Positions 1 to 9,023 of a stretch of 64,000 bases of DNA are shown piece after piece. The DNA is from Peribacillus frigoritolerans (lineage in GTDB: Bacteria > Bacillota > Bacilli > Bacillales > DSM-1321): positions 3,522,501 through 3,586,500 of the forward strand of contig JAUPFL010000001.1 in the NCBI GenBank assembly GCA_030562215.1. Direction: 5' to 3'. The notes below the pieces were generated by a model. The model saw nothing but the letters and a program-made list of their open reading frames with translations. It was not told the origin of the DNA and did not search any database. Both the position numbers and the translations under genes were made by a program. The first letter of the stretch is position 1. Each line of letters starts with the position of its first letter.

Positions 1-284
1 GAACGCTCGAAGAAACAAATAAGACACTGGAAGAGGTAAGAAATGCAGTACATGGATTGACGCAAGAGTCCAAAAAATTGATCCACTCTGCCAATCAAAT
101 TACAGCGGATGTAAAAGGGAAGATGGAAAATGTAGATCCATTGCTGGAATCCGCTCAAGATGTTGGGGAAATGATTCATAATGTAACCAGCTCCATGAAA
201 GAAGCCAGTTTGGAAGGCCGCCCCAAGGATTCATCCACACCGTCAGCTCCTTCAACTCGAACTGAAGCTGGGGGGTTCAAATAA
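1..284 (+). CDS. DUF948 family protein, 5' partial
   Basis: The reading frame is open from base 3, so the gene begins before the window. The visible 93 residues contain the DUF948 helical core (EVRNAVHGLTQESKKLIHSA and then DPLLESAQDVGE). They end in a Ser/Pro/Thr-rich tail. DUF948 proteins are small stress-associated proteins with an N-terminal membrane anchor and a long amphipathic helix; their molecular role is unknown. The next gene (381-740) is a paralogue with the same core, so this is a tandem duplication. The missing part should be the anchor. Confidence 0.75.
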   Translation, partial: TLEETNKTLEEVRNAVHGLTQESKKLIHSANQITADVKGKMENVDPLLESAQDVGEMIHNVTSSMKEASLEGRPKDSSTPSAPSTRTEAGGFK

Positions 285-380
285 ATAGAATCATTTTATC
301 TTAAAAACAGGTACCCCGGGATTCACTAACATAATAAAAATTAATCGTTTCTACTATTTAATTTAGAGGGGAGCTTTATC

Positions 381-740
381 TTGATTATTCAATATAGTGT
401 GGCTGCAATAGCTTTAGCCTTCATTTGGTTGGTCGTATTTTTAATCAGTACACTTCAAAAGGGAATGGTCACGATAGCGGAAGCCAATCAAACATTGGTT
501 GAGGTGAGAAATGCCATCCACGATTTGTCCGGTGAATCGAAACAACTTTTGCAAACTGCAAATGAAATCACCGACGATGTAAAAACTAAAATGAAAACGG
601 TTGAACCATTATTGGATTCTGCTCAGGACGTTGGTGAAGCGATACATTCAGTTACAAACTCTGTTAAAAAGCCACTAACGGCTTCCGTACAGAGTTTTCC
701 CCGAAAAAATCAATGCTATCAAACCCAAAAGCCAAATTAG
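381..740 (+). CDS. DUF948 family membrane protein
   Basis: It starts at TTG 381, eight bases after GAGGGGAG. An N-terminal membrane segment (about residues 5-24, VAAIALAFIWLVVFLIS) is followed by the DUF948 helix with EVRNAIHDLSGESKQLLQTA and EPLLDSAQDVGEAIHSV, nearly the same as the partial gene upstream. The last 18 residues may be out of frame: one base change near 700 gives an ending FPEKINAIKPKSQIR that stops at 743. Paralogues of this type are general-stress proteins in Bacillus. No promoter was recognised. Confidence 0.75.
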   Translation: MIIQYSVAAIALAFIWLVVFLISTLQKGMVTIAEANQTLVEVRNAIHDLSGESKQLLQTANEITDDVKTKMKTVEPLLDSAQDVGEAIHSVTNSVKKPLTASVQSFPRKNQCYQTQKPN

Positions 741-751
741 ATAAAAAAATG

Positions 752-784
752 AAAGACACTACCGGTTTTTGGAGTGTCTTTTTG
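752..784 (+). terminator. Rho-independent terminator after DUF948 pair
   Basis: AAGACACT (753-760) pairs with AGTGTCTT (773-780) around a 12-base loop, followed by a short T run. It lies 12 bases after the stop of the DUF948 gene. Confidence 0.7.
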
Positions 785-936
785 ATGGTATGTATAATAG
801 CCGTACTCTTATGCCTCATATGGATATCGCCAGTAGTTTATATCTATAAGACCCATTTCTCTCATACAGATCTCTTAACACCCTGTATGAGAATGTGGAA
901 CAAACATAAATTTTGTATGGATTATAGGACAAGCGA

Positions 937-1129
937 TTATTTTTCTGTCTTGTCACCTATAGAATGACCGGATGTTTTTGAGTCATTGGAATGCTTGACG
1001 CCTTTACTAACATATGGTTTGGCGCTTTTTTTTCTTGTTGGCACTTGTTTTCCAACGATTCCAGCCCTTCTTGCCCGTTCCAGTGCCCGTACCTTTACCC
1101 GTTCCGCTCTTAGCCTTAGCTTTACTCAT
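937..1129 (-). CDS. Small basic DUF3934-like protein, frameshifted
   Basis: ATG at 1129 follows GGAGTGATTTC. The first 37 residues are in frame (MSKAKAKSGTGKGTGTGTGK, then KGWNRWKTSANKKK). An 8-base A run (minus strand, near 1030) then shifts the frame to a stop at 1007. With one A fewer, the protein continues SAKPYVSKGVKHSNDSKTSG and stops at 937, giving 63 residues. The Gly/Thr/Lys repeat followed by GWNRW resembles DUF3934, a small Bacillus family of unknown role; I make that match from memory. The break is most likely an indel error. Confidence 0.6.
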
Positions 1130-1309
1130 GAAATCACTCCATTACTATTGTATGGTTAGTTTAAACCATTTCACTTGATTATTATCCAAGTATGTTGAAA
1201 TATACAGTAATGATGGTGATATGTACAGGGAAAGGCTCAATATTTTTTAATCTAAATCTTTATAAAGCAATAACAGCAAGGTTTTTGCGGGGTGAACTTG
1301 TTGTTTGCC

Positions 1310-2641
1310 TCACTTTATCGATATCGATCTTGATTTCGTCAGTAAGATGCTTATGCCGATTTTTTTGCAAATGGTCAAGTAGTGCATGAAAGTTAATAAT
1401 ACCGCACCTGTATTCATTCCTAAAATGATTCCTCCCATATTAAGAGAAGCCTGTGACCCTAGGATATACATCATTAAAAAGGCAACAATATGGGACCATA
1501 CGGTATGGATGAAAGCATCTTTCACCAAACCCAGGCCGATGAGATAGGCTTGCATGGGAATGACAAAAAAATGAAAAAGGAAGTAAGGACATAATAATTT
1601 TAAATAGTATGCGGCAGATGTTGAAGAAAAAAAGAGGGAGGTCAAAGGTTCCGCAAAGAAATAAATGAAGATTACCGCAGGAACTCCATACAATACGGTG
1701 AAAGACATCGATTTTTGCAATAAAACCCTCAATTTTTCTTTATCCTGCCTCTTGTAAGCATTCGAAACATTCGGAATGAGCATGATCATTAAGGAATGTG
1801 CGATAAAGGCTGGAAAGAAGCCGATCGTCATTGCAACTCCAGTGAGCATCCCAAAATGCTCTGTAGCCACTACCGCACCGAATCCTGCCGATAGAAGGGC
1901 AGTGTGGATCAAAAAAGGTTGGATGGCATTTGTTATCGCATGAAAGATCCTTAACCCCATGGTGGGCAGAGAAACCGCCAATAACTTTTGCCGTGCATGT
2001 TTACCGGTTGTCCGTGAGTTCGTACCGCGCCTCATGATCCGCATTTGAAGAATCAAAAGGTTGATCAAGTATAGAAAAACGAGGAACTCACTGCCAATCA
2101 AAACAAAAAAGGCCATCAATAATGACTTTTCCTGGTTAAAATGAAATAAGTTAAAGATGAGGAAAAGCAAGCCGAATTGAATGATATCTTTTAAAAAGTT
2201 GGAAAAGGCGATCTTTCCCATTTGCTGGACACCCATGAAATAACCTCTTGCAATCGACGAAAAGGCAACTATCGGGATTAATGTGATGAGCAGCCATTTA
2301 ATATAGGGATGGTATTTGTCCATTATGGATGAGAAGGAAAGTATGAAAGGCATGACTACACACATTACCAATACGACGACTGCAGCCATTTTAAGTGCAT
2401 GAATGATAAGATTATAATGCATTGCCTGTTTATTTTCCGCAACGAATTTTGAAATGGAAATATGTAATTCAAGGCTGGCGATCACATATATCAAAAAGAA
2501 AATTGGCAATATGGACATATAAAGACCCATGCCTTCTTCGTGTAATTCCCTGGCTAGGAGCATGTTCACTAAAAATTCGATACATTCACCAAAAAACGCT
2601 GCGACAATCAAGATGAGCGTTCCTTTATAAAAAGATTTCAT
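1310..2641 (-). CDS. SpoVB/YkvU-like MOP-superfamily flippase
   Basis: 443 residues with about 12-14 predicted membrane helices from the first residues on. The start region (FYKGTLILIVAAFFGECIEF, then LARELHEEGMGLYMSILP) is typical of the polysaccharide-biosynthesis/SpoVB branch of MOP transporters. Bacillus has several paralogues: SpoVB is a sporulation peptidoglycan lipid flippase, and YkvU is a spore membrane protein of about this length. The substrate here is therefore inferred as a lipid-linked polymer. It is monocistronic, and both neighbours lie in different contexts. The frame is intact, unlike many genes here. Confidence 0.75.
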   Translation of the reverse strand: MKSFYKGTLILIVAAFFGECIEFLVNMLLARELHEEGMGLYMSILPIFFLIYVIASLELHISISKFVAENKQAMHYNLIIHALKMAAVVVLVMCVVMPFILSFSSIMDKYHPYIKWLLITLIPIVAFSSIARGYFMGVQQMGKIAFSNFLKDIIQFGLLFLIFNLFHFNQEKSLLMAFFVLIGSEFLVFLYLINLLILQMRIMRRGTNSRTTGKHARQKLLAVSLPTMGLRIFHAITNAIQPFLIHTALLSAGFGAVVATEHFGMLTGVAMTIGFFPAFIAHSLMIMLIPNVSNAYKRQDKEKLRVLLQKSMSFTVLYGVPAVIFIYFFAEPLTSLFFSSTSAAYYLKLLCPYFLFHFFVIPMQAYLIGLGLVKDAFIHTVWSHIVAFLMMYILGSQASLNMGGIILGMNTGAVLLTFMHYLTICKKIGISILLTKSRSISIK

Positions 2642-3034
2642 GTTGGTCCACTCCTAACAAGGTGTTTGTATAAAGATATGAGACATGCCATGGAATATTC
2701 ATGAGGAACTGCAGATCCCGGCGATACAATGTACGGTCATGCCTATGGCAATCCTTATTAATCGCTGTTGAAAGATAAAAAATTTAATCAGGGTAAGGGT
2801 GGGAATTTGAATGAAATCGATTGGTTACAATCATTTCTAATGAGGAAATCATTACCCATGCCATCTTCATCAAAAGGCTTCATACGGTGATATTCCAAAC
2901 AGGGGCAAGGTTTGTTGCCATGTGTTCCCTTTGGTCGAAAGGGTCGGATGAATCATGAGCATAAGGTGGGACTTGAATTTCGCTTTGAAATTCATGCTTT
3001 ATTTTGCTATCCTTTAGCAGAGGGGATGATCAAT
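2642..3034. other. Intergenic stretch with possible coding debris
   Basis: No complete gene was seen. On the plus strand, about 2710-2870, a short frame reads GDTMYGHAYGNPY, then a stop, then DKKFNQGKGGNLNEIDWLQS. This looks protein-like but was not recognised, and it may be the tail of a lost gene. Confidence 0.3.
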
Positions 3035-3313
3035 ATGAAATTCACATCTATTAGTCAATCAAATATAGATGAATTGTGCATTGCGTTTGAAAGCTGTCTT
3101 ACGAAACATGACATTACATTTAAATATGTAGATATGACGGAAGATAACGGAATCATATCGTTTATTTTTTGTAATGACCCGGAAAATGCGAGATCGGTCG
3201 ACATGGAAAGTGAACGCTTCATTGGATTGGATACCGATTACATAGCCAAGGAAATCTTAGAGCCAATCCTGCCTAGATTAAAAGAATTTGCACAATATAA
3301 AATCATCGATTAA
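3035..3313 (+). CDS. Hypothetical protein, 92 aa
   Basis: I chose ATG 3035 because AGGGG (3021-3025) sits nine bases upstream. Longer forms in the same frame lack a ribosome binding site. The protein begins MKFTSISQSNIDELCIAFES and is acidic and soluble, with no membrane segment and no motif I recognise. It has its own terminator directly at the stop, so it is probably monocistronic. Confidence 0.55.
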   Translation: MKFTSISQSNIDELCIAFESCLTKHDITFKYVDMTEDNGIISFIFCNDPENARSVDMESERFIGLDTDYIAKEILEPILPRLKEFAQYKIID

Positions 3314-3327
3314 GATGATTTTTTTGT
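3300..3327 (+). terminator. Terminator overlapping stop of the 92-aa gene
   Basis: AATCATC (3302-3308) pairs with GATGATT (3315-3321), followed by a T-rich tract. The stop codon lies in the loop. Confidence 0.6.
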
Positions 3328-3401
3328 TTTGAGACTTGTTTTTATTGCCTAGATGGAGCTGGAAATTTAACTTCCTATTATATGTGTATTATTATAGACA
3401 G

Positions 3402-3477
3402 GGTATGGTTAGGGGAAGTAAAAGAGCTGGAAAGCGATTTACCATTGGGTAGCTATGCAGGAATGGTGATTAAATAA
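3402..3477 (+). pseudogene. Short C-terminal coding remnant
   Basis: A frame with no start reads VWLGEVKELESDLPLGSYAG and then MVIK with a stop at 3475-3477, immediately before a strong terminator. It looks like the end of a deleted gene. I cannot name the family. Confidence 0.3.
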
Positions 3478-3521
3478 AAGAAATACCCTGGGTGTGTAAT
3501 CATCCAGGGTATTTCTTCTTT
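3478..3521. terminator. Strong bidirectional terminator
   Basis: The perfect 14-base arms AAGAAATACCCTGG (3478-3491) and CCAGGGTATTTCTT (3504-3517) lie between convergent coding material and serve rocE on the minus strand. Confidence 0.8.
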
Positions 3522-3588
3522 GAAAGGCAATCTTGGTGGATTGTAAAGATCGCATTTCACCTCTTACTATACTTCGCGGAATTCTGGA

Positions 3589-5026
3589 TCAAATGACCAT
3601 TTTCTTACCGGCATTTAATTCAACTTCCTGCTTGGGAGATTCTACTTTCTTGATTTTCTTCACTCTAAAGTGATAAACCGCATAACATCCAAGGAAGAAT
3701 GCTCCCCCGCAATATAGGGCCATTCGCTGCTCAGGAACAAATGCTAAACTGATCATGACGATGCAGTTTGTTATTAAAGCAAGAATGGGGATGAATGGGT
3801 ATAGCGGAACTTTGAATTTCAGATCTTCTATCTTTCCGCCTTGGCGGGTATAGGACTTTCTAAAAGCAAGAAGACTAGCCGATATGGCAATCCAGCCAAT
3901 TTGTGCACCTAATCCTGCAAGGGAGAGAAGAAAGACAAATATTGTGTCTGCGGCTACCACACTTGAAAGTAAAGACAAACCGGCAATCGCCAGGGTGATG
4001 AGCAGGGCATTAAGCGGAATCCCTCTCTTATTCACCAAACCGAGCTTCGGACTTGCCATCCCTTCCCTTGAAAGCGAGTAGAGCATACGTGTCGCAGCAT
4101 AAAGACCTGAGTTCGCCACTGACAATAGTGCTGTAAGAATGATGAAGTTCATGATGTCAGCTGCATATGGAACTCCGATACTATCTAGTACAACAACGAA
4201 TGGACTTTCTGAGATCCCGGCTTTTTCCCTTGGAATCATCGCCGAAAGTACTGTAACCGAAAGAACAAAGAAGAAAAGGGTTCTCCAAACCGTTTGTTTG
4301 ATGGATTTTGGTATGACCTTTTCCGGGTTTTCACTTTCTCCAGCGGCAATTCCGATTAATTCTGTTCCCTGGAAGGAAAAGTTCACTGTAATCATTGTGA
4401 TTAGCAGGGCCGATATCCCATTGGGGAAAAGACCCTCAGCGAAAAAGTTTGAGAAAAATGGGGTCTCTTGTCCACCTTTCATATCAATCAAACCAAACAT
4501 AGCAGCACCGCCAACGATGATGAACAGAATGATGGCCACTACTTTTATGCTAGAAAAAAACAAATTCCGATTCACCAAATGCCTTTGCTGATAACGCGTT
4601 TAGTGAAAAGATGAGGAAAGCAAAGATTGCACACCACATCCAAACGGGTGATTCAGGAAACCATCTTTGCATAAGCTGGCCTGCCGCCAGAAACTCTAAG
4701 GCAACTGTAACCGCCCAACCTAACCAGTATAGCCACCCAATGGCAAACCCGGTTCCAGGACCGATGAACTTTGTCGCATATGTCTGAAACGAACCGGAAA
4801 CAGGCATGGCAACGGATAGTTCACCTAGACAAAGCATCGTTAAATACATGATGAAGCCGCCGACTATGTAAGAGAGGATAGCACCGAAAGCTCCTGCTTC
4901 ATGAATGGTATAGCCTGAACCGATGAAAAAGCCCGTACCAATACATCCCCCTATTGAAATCATAAATAAATGTCTTGCTTTCATGCTCCGTTTTAATTCA
5001 TTTGGTTGATTTTCTGCTGTTTTCAT
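3589..5026 (-). CDS. rocE: Arginine/ornithine permease RocE-like, frameshifted
   Basis: An APC-superfamily amino-acid permease with about 12 helices. The N-terminal part (5026-4550) carries [20 protein letters not shown] and [20 protein letters not shown]. The C-terminal part (to 3589) carries [20 protein letters not shown] and the [17 protein letters not shown] signature, all close to B. subtilis RocE as I recall it. The two halves join if the T7 run on the minus strand near 4554-4560 is read as T6, so this is a one-base insertion. It lies downstream of arginase on the same strand, which supports a role in arginine catabolism. A cre-like site lies upstream. Confidence 0.85.
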
Positions 5027-5049
5027 TGAAAACTCCTTTACCTGATGGG

Positions 5050-5063
5050 TGCAAACGGTTTCA
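5050..5063. promoter_or_regulatory. cre-like CcpA site upstream of rocE
   Basis: TGCAAACGGTTTCA matches the cre consensus TGWAANCGNTNWCA except at position three. It lies 24-37 bases before the rocE start, which suggests carbon catabolite control of the permease. Confidence 0.45.
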
Positions 5064-5128
5064 TTTATTGACGTTATTAGGGAATTTTTGTTTTCACAAG
5101 TCTAATAGTTTTGATTGATTCTTAGATG

Positions 5129-5352
5129 ATGTCGAATCCGCTCCGAAAAGAGATTACTTCTGCATTAAAGAAGCATGAGTCAATGTACATAGGTACCTAT
5201 GCAGAATTTATTTCGAAAGCGCCGCTTAATAAAGAAAAGGAAGCCAAGCGTCAGGAAACTAGGAATGTAAATTGATTCATGTCGAACATCCGCCAATGGA
5301 GGAAGAAGCACATAATGATGTATGGGCTTTTTCCTATGGAGTATCACTTTAA
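5129..5352 (+). CDS. Possible small protein, frameshifted
   Basis: From ATG 5129 a frame reads MSNPLRKEITSALKKHESMY and GTYAEFISKAPLNKEKEAKR to a stop at 5273-5275. Just beyond, in another frame, IHVEHPPMEEEAHNDVWAFS runs to a stop at 5352. Both parts look coding and would join with one indel to about 74 residues. No ribosome binding site is clear and no family was recognised. It may be a remnant. Confidence 0.35.
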
Positions 5353-5390
5353 CGAACTCTCTATATTTCTATCAAAAAAATAGTGTCCGA

Positions 5391-6340
5391 TTATTTTACA
5401 TTGGCCAATAGATCAGGAGTTATATGTTCTTCCGCTCCATAAAGTAATTTTTCCCCAAGCAATGAGCCCATTAATGCGACAGCAACTTCAGCCGTTTTAT
5501 TATGCTCGTCCAATATTGGGTTTATCTCAACAAACTCTGCTGATGTAATGATATTAGCTTCAGCTAGCATTTCCATGGCAAGGTGGCTTTCACGGTAGCT
5601 AATGCCTCCCATTACAGGCGTTCCGACCCCTGGGGCATCATCTGGATCAAGACCATCAAGATCAAGTGATAAATGTACAAGATCCGTACGTTCTTTAAGG
5701 TAGGCAATCGATTCTTCCATCACTTTTGTCATACCCATTCTATCAATCTCATGCATAGTATAGACTTTAATTCCTTTTTCCCTGATTAACTCTTTCTCAC
5801 CCTGGTCTAAAGAACGGGCACCAATGATTACGATATTCTCTGGTTTGACTTTTGGAGAATATCCGCCGATATTAGTCAGTGCAGGGTGGCCAAGACCCAA
5901 ACTTACGGCTAGGGACATACCGTGTATGTTTCCTGATGGGGAAGTTTCGGCAGTATTTAAATCGCCATGTGCATCATACCATATTACCCCTAAGTTTTCA
6001 GTATGCTTCGCTAAACCGGCTAATGTCCCGATAGCAATGCTGTGATCTCCCCTAAAACTAAAGGAAAACGATTCGCCTGGATGACTTCATCCACTTTTTG
6101 ACTCAATTTTTCATTACCTTCTGCTACATCCTGCAGATTCTTTAAATTTGTGTCACTATCACTTTGTGCTCTTTCCTGTATTTCTACTTTAATATCACCT
6201 TCATCACGGACAGTATAGCCAATGTTTTCAAGTCTTTCACTTAATCCTGCATATCTGATGGCACTAGGCCCCATATCCACTCCTCTTCTAGTTTGACCAA
6301 GATCCATTGGCACACCAATGATTGAAATTTCCTTTTTCAT
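5391..6340 (-). CDS. rocF: Arginase RocF, frameshifted
   Basis: This is arginase (arginine to ornithine plus urea; cytosolic, binuclear Mn). The start at ATG 6340 has AAGGAGGAATTACAT before it. Ureohydrolase motifs are visible: the GVDMGPSAIRYAG N-terminal signature, DAHGDLNT (out of the listed frames, near 5970) and SLDLDGLDPDDAPGVGTPV. The GGDHS motif is broken at 6050 because a G is missing from a G run (LVLG then EITALLS instead of GGDHSIAIG). Restored length is about 316 residues, slightly above the usual 300. Arginase followed by the permease suggests a roc operon, although ornithine aminotransferase is absent here. Confidence 0.88.
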
Positions 6341-6835
6341 ATGTAATTCCTCCTTCGATTTTTCTACCCTAGTATAAGGGTAAAAGGATAGATGACTCAA
6401 CTCGACATTTTTTTGAATATTTATACGATTGAGAAAAGGGTGAAAGTCTTGGGTTGAATTTCCTATCATTGATTATTGATGAATAGGATATATTACCATG
6501 CGGGGTATGAGGGGAATTGGCTGAATTCCTTTAAAATCTGCAAATGTTGAGATTTTTATTCCAGGAATGGAAGTGATAGCGTTATCAATCGGAATCTATG
6601 GCCAAGGAAGATTCAGAAGATATTGAATATATTTTACTAGTTACATTTATTCATCAAAAGGAGTGGTTTCACCTAAAATGTATGGAAGGATTTTTCATTT
6701 TTATATTAAAAAAATTTTTTTGACATGAGAATAAAGAACTTTTTTACCAATCTGGTCAAACTTGAGAAACAATCCATTCCAAAAATGGGTTATTTCGCTA
6801 GATATAAAAGCATATGGAAGGGTTTGTTTCCCGTA
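6341..6835. other. Intergenic upstream of rocF
   Basis: No gene was seen. I looked for a sigma-54 -24/-12 promoter or an AhrC/RocR-like site upstream of rocF and found none that is convincing. AT-rich tracts are present near 6705-6725. Confidence 0.4.
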
Positions 6836-6837
6836 AA

Positions 6838-6880
6838 AAGGTAAAGAGCGGCAGGCTGGATTGCTGCTCTTTACCTTACT
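6838..6880. terminator. Terminator of the 6900-7664 gene
   Basis: GGTAAAGAGC (6840-6849) and GCTCTTTACC (6866-6875) form a 10-bp stem with further inner pairing. On the minus strand it is followed by a T-rich run. Confidence 0.7.
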
Positions 6881-6899
6881 GTTAAACTATATGATTGTT

Positions 6900-7664
6900 T
6901 TAAAACTTTTTACTCCAATCCTCATCTTCAAGTGGCACACCTTTGGTACTAATATAGTCTACAATCATATTTCCATGTTTAAGAACTCTATCTTTTTTAA
7001 GGGCGTTGATAATTTCTGTAAAGCGGTCTTCATCTGCGTCCTGTTTCTTACGTGAAAGGGTAATCCGAATGGTTGGGGAAACTTCGTAATCTTTATAGCT
7101 GGCTGGTTTATTCGGATCAATCTTCAATTCTTTACCGATCCCCTCTTCAAAGACCAAGAGTAATTGACTATAATCGCCTATTTCTTCTTGAATCTTCTCC
7201 CAATCTTCACTTTCCGCAATTCCTTCCATTTCCTTGGATATCAACACGTCACCCAGTTCTTTTTCAACATAAGGCCTGATTTCCTTCTCTGCATCGTCCT
7301 GCCATTTATCAGATAGGAATGTATCCTCCATTTCCCCTGTTTCATCATTAAAGAAAACCAGAAAATGCGTACCATATTTTTCATGTTTCACTTTAGCTGC
7401 GTATTCAAAATAGCCCCTGTTTCCCATATTGTCGTATAGGACATCGTATATTTCGGTTCCTTCATCAAAAGTTTTCACTAAATATCGTTCAGCTTGATCC
7501 CTGACCTTCTTTTCTTCATCAGGATCTGCTTTCATGCTCTGTGTGAATGAAAACATAAGGATCATCACACCGGCCAAGATGATTAAAAAACACCTAGTAA
7601 AGTCAGTAAAATCTTTTTTGTTTTGCTCAAGGAACACCCTCCTGTAATCTCTGCTACTTCTCAT
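6900..7664 (-). CDS. Hypothetical single-pass membrane protein
   Basis: 254 residues. A basic N-terminus is followed by one membrane helix (about 27-45, CFLIILAGVMILMFSFTQS). The rest is a highly charged, probably extracytoplasmic domain rich in Asp/Glu (GDYSQLLLVFEEGIGKELKI). No family was recognised. It is transcribed away from the SAM-binding-like gene at 7818, with about 150 bases between the starts. The frame is intact and it has its own terminator. Confidence 0.6.
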   Translation of the reverse strand: MRSSRDYRRVFLEQNKKDFTDFTRCFLIILAGVMILMFSFTQSMKADPDEEKKVRDQAERYLVKTFDEGTEIYDVLYDNMGNRGYFEYAAKVKHEKYGTHFLVFFNDETGEMEDTFLSDKWQDDAEKEIRPYVEKELGDVLISKEMEGIAESEDWEKIQEEIGDYSQLLLVFEEGIGKELKIDPNKPASYKDYEVSPTIRITLSRKKQDADEDRFTEIINALKKDRVLKHGNMIVDYISTKGVPLEDEDWSKKF

Positions 7665-7817
7665 TAATTCCCATATTATTCTAACATTTTAATCGCTCAT
7701 TTTACTATGAAAATGGAGCCTATCTTTTCCCCGGGGCGAAATCACCTGCACTCCAAAATATCGGGATACTTTGTTACAATAAATAAATCCGGTAGTACCC
7801 TAAAGGGAGAGATTGAC

Positions 7818-8702
7818 TTGGAAACCTATCAAAGAAAAATGAATCATAATCGGGATGAAGACAGAAAGTTGCGGTGGAAACAGCATCGTATACAAGTTAC
7901 TGGGTTATTCGATGCCGTTTTTTTGAAAAAAGCGTTCGTAAATAAAGTGGCTATCGTCGGTGCAGGCAATTGCGATGATTTGGATTTAGAGTATCTGGCA
8001 ACTAAATGCAACTCCATATACCTATTTGATATTGATATGAAAAGTATGGAAAAGGGTACGGCAAATTTGCCTGAACGGACCCGGGAGAAAATTCAACTTA
8101 TCGAAATTGATGTCACAGGCCTCGATAAAGTGGATTTTGATCACCACCTGTCTTCCATGCTGAATCGTGGCGAAACGGCAAAGGGAATTATTCAATATTT
8201 AAAGGATACTGAAAATCGGTTAGGTCAGCTTTCTGAAAGTGTTTTTGCTAATTATTATAATGATTTTGATATCGTGGCAACTTCCGCCATTTATACCCAA
8301 CTATTTTATAATTGGGCCAAGGAATTGCTTTCTGACCATGCAAACCACTATCAGAAAATAGATGCAGAAGAGCTGAAGAATGGAATTTTAGATTTAAGGG
8401 ATGAGATCGTTCGTACAGTGAATCACTCTATATCTAAATGTACTAAGCAAAATGGATTCTGTATTACATGGACTGATATCTTAAAAATCGAACCTGAGTA
8501 TATGGATACCATTAACGAAGGGATGAATGCCATCTTTGCATTGGCCTCGAACGTGGGATATGGGGCAGCATTGATAGGGGTAAAAACGTTTATTGAAAAA
8601 GTCGATAAAAGCGAATTAACCCTTCGATACTGGCCATGGGATTTTCATGCAAACAAACAGTATTTGACCATTGGCATTATCGGGAGATTGAATGGCTTGT
8701 AA
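7818..8702 (+). CDS. Predicted SAM-dependent methyltransferase-like protein
   Basis: I chose TTG 7818 because AAAGGGAGAG lies seven bases upstream; the 37 codons before it in the same frame have no such signal. The 294-residue protein has a Rossmann-like nucleotide-binding motif near residue 45 (KVAIVGAGNCDDLDLEYLA). An acidic residue closes strand two (YLFDIDMKS), as in class I methyltransferases. The remainder (WPWDFHANKQYLTIGIIGRL at the end) is not familiar. Substrate unknown. It is monocistronic. Confidence 0.55.
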   Translation: METYQRKMNHNRDEDRKLRWKQHRIQVTGLFDAVFLKKAFVNKVAIVGAGNCDDLDLEYLATKCNSIYLFDIDMKSMEKGTANLPERTREKIQLIEIDVTGLDKVDFDHHLSSMLNRGETAKGIIQYLKDTENRLGQLSESVFANYYNDFDIVATSAIYTQLFYNWAKELLSDHANHYQKIDAEELKNGILDLRDEIVRTVNHSISKCTKQNGFCITWTDILKIEPEYMDTINEGMNAIFALASNVGYGAALIGVKTFIEKVDKSELTLRYWPWDFHANKQYLTIGIIGRLNGL

Positions 8703-9023
8703 TTGAATTAATGGCGGGATAGATAAGCGAATCAGCAGCTGAATCTATCCTTTTGTTGTTGGTTATGGTCCACTTAGGAATAGTATTAATCCTTTGGGCG
8801 TGATAAAAAGGGGCTGGGCCAGCAAACCATGGGAAATAAGACATAATTATATAAAAGGTATAAAAAACGATGATATTTTTAACTATTTGTCTAATGATTT
8901 CACAATCTGGTGTGGATATAATGAATCTGTTGAAAACAGAATATTCCGATAAGTGTCGACGGGGACAGCAAAGGAAGAGGTTGCTAAAACTGAGGGTGGA
9001 ACAATAAGGAAGGGGTGTGTTGG
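8703..9023. other. Intergenic before the catabolic cluster
   Basis: No gene or clear hairpin was seen. It should contain the promoter for the amidohydrolase at 9024, but I cannot point to a convincing one. Confidence 0.35.

Noticed and set aside
1192..1389. 65-codon plus-strand open frame
   Set aside because: Its end overlaps the flippase gene on the other strand, there is no ribosome binding site, and the composition is not protein-like.
2912..3034. Long N-terminal extension of the 92-aa protein
   Set aside because: Start 3035 has a well-spaced AGGGG; the extension has none.
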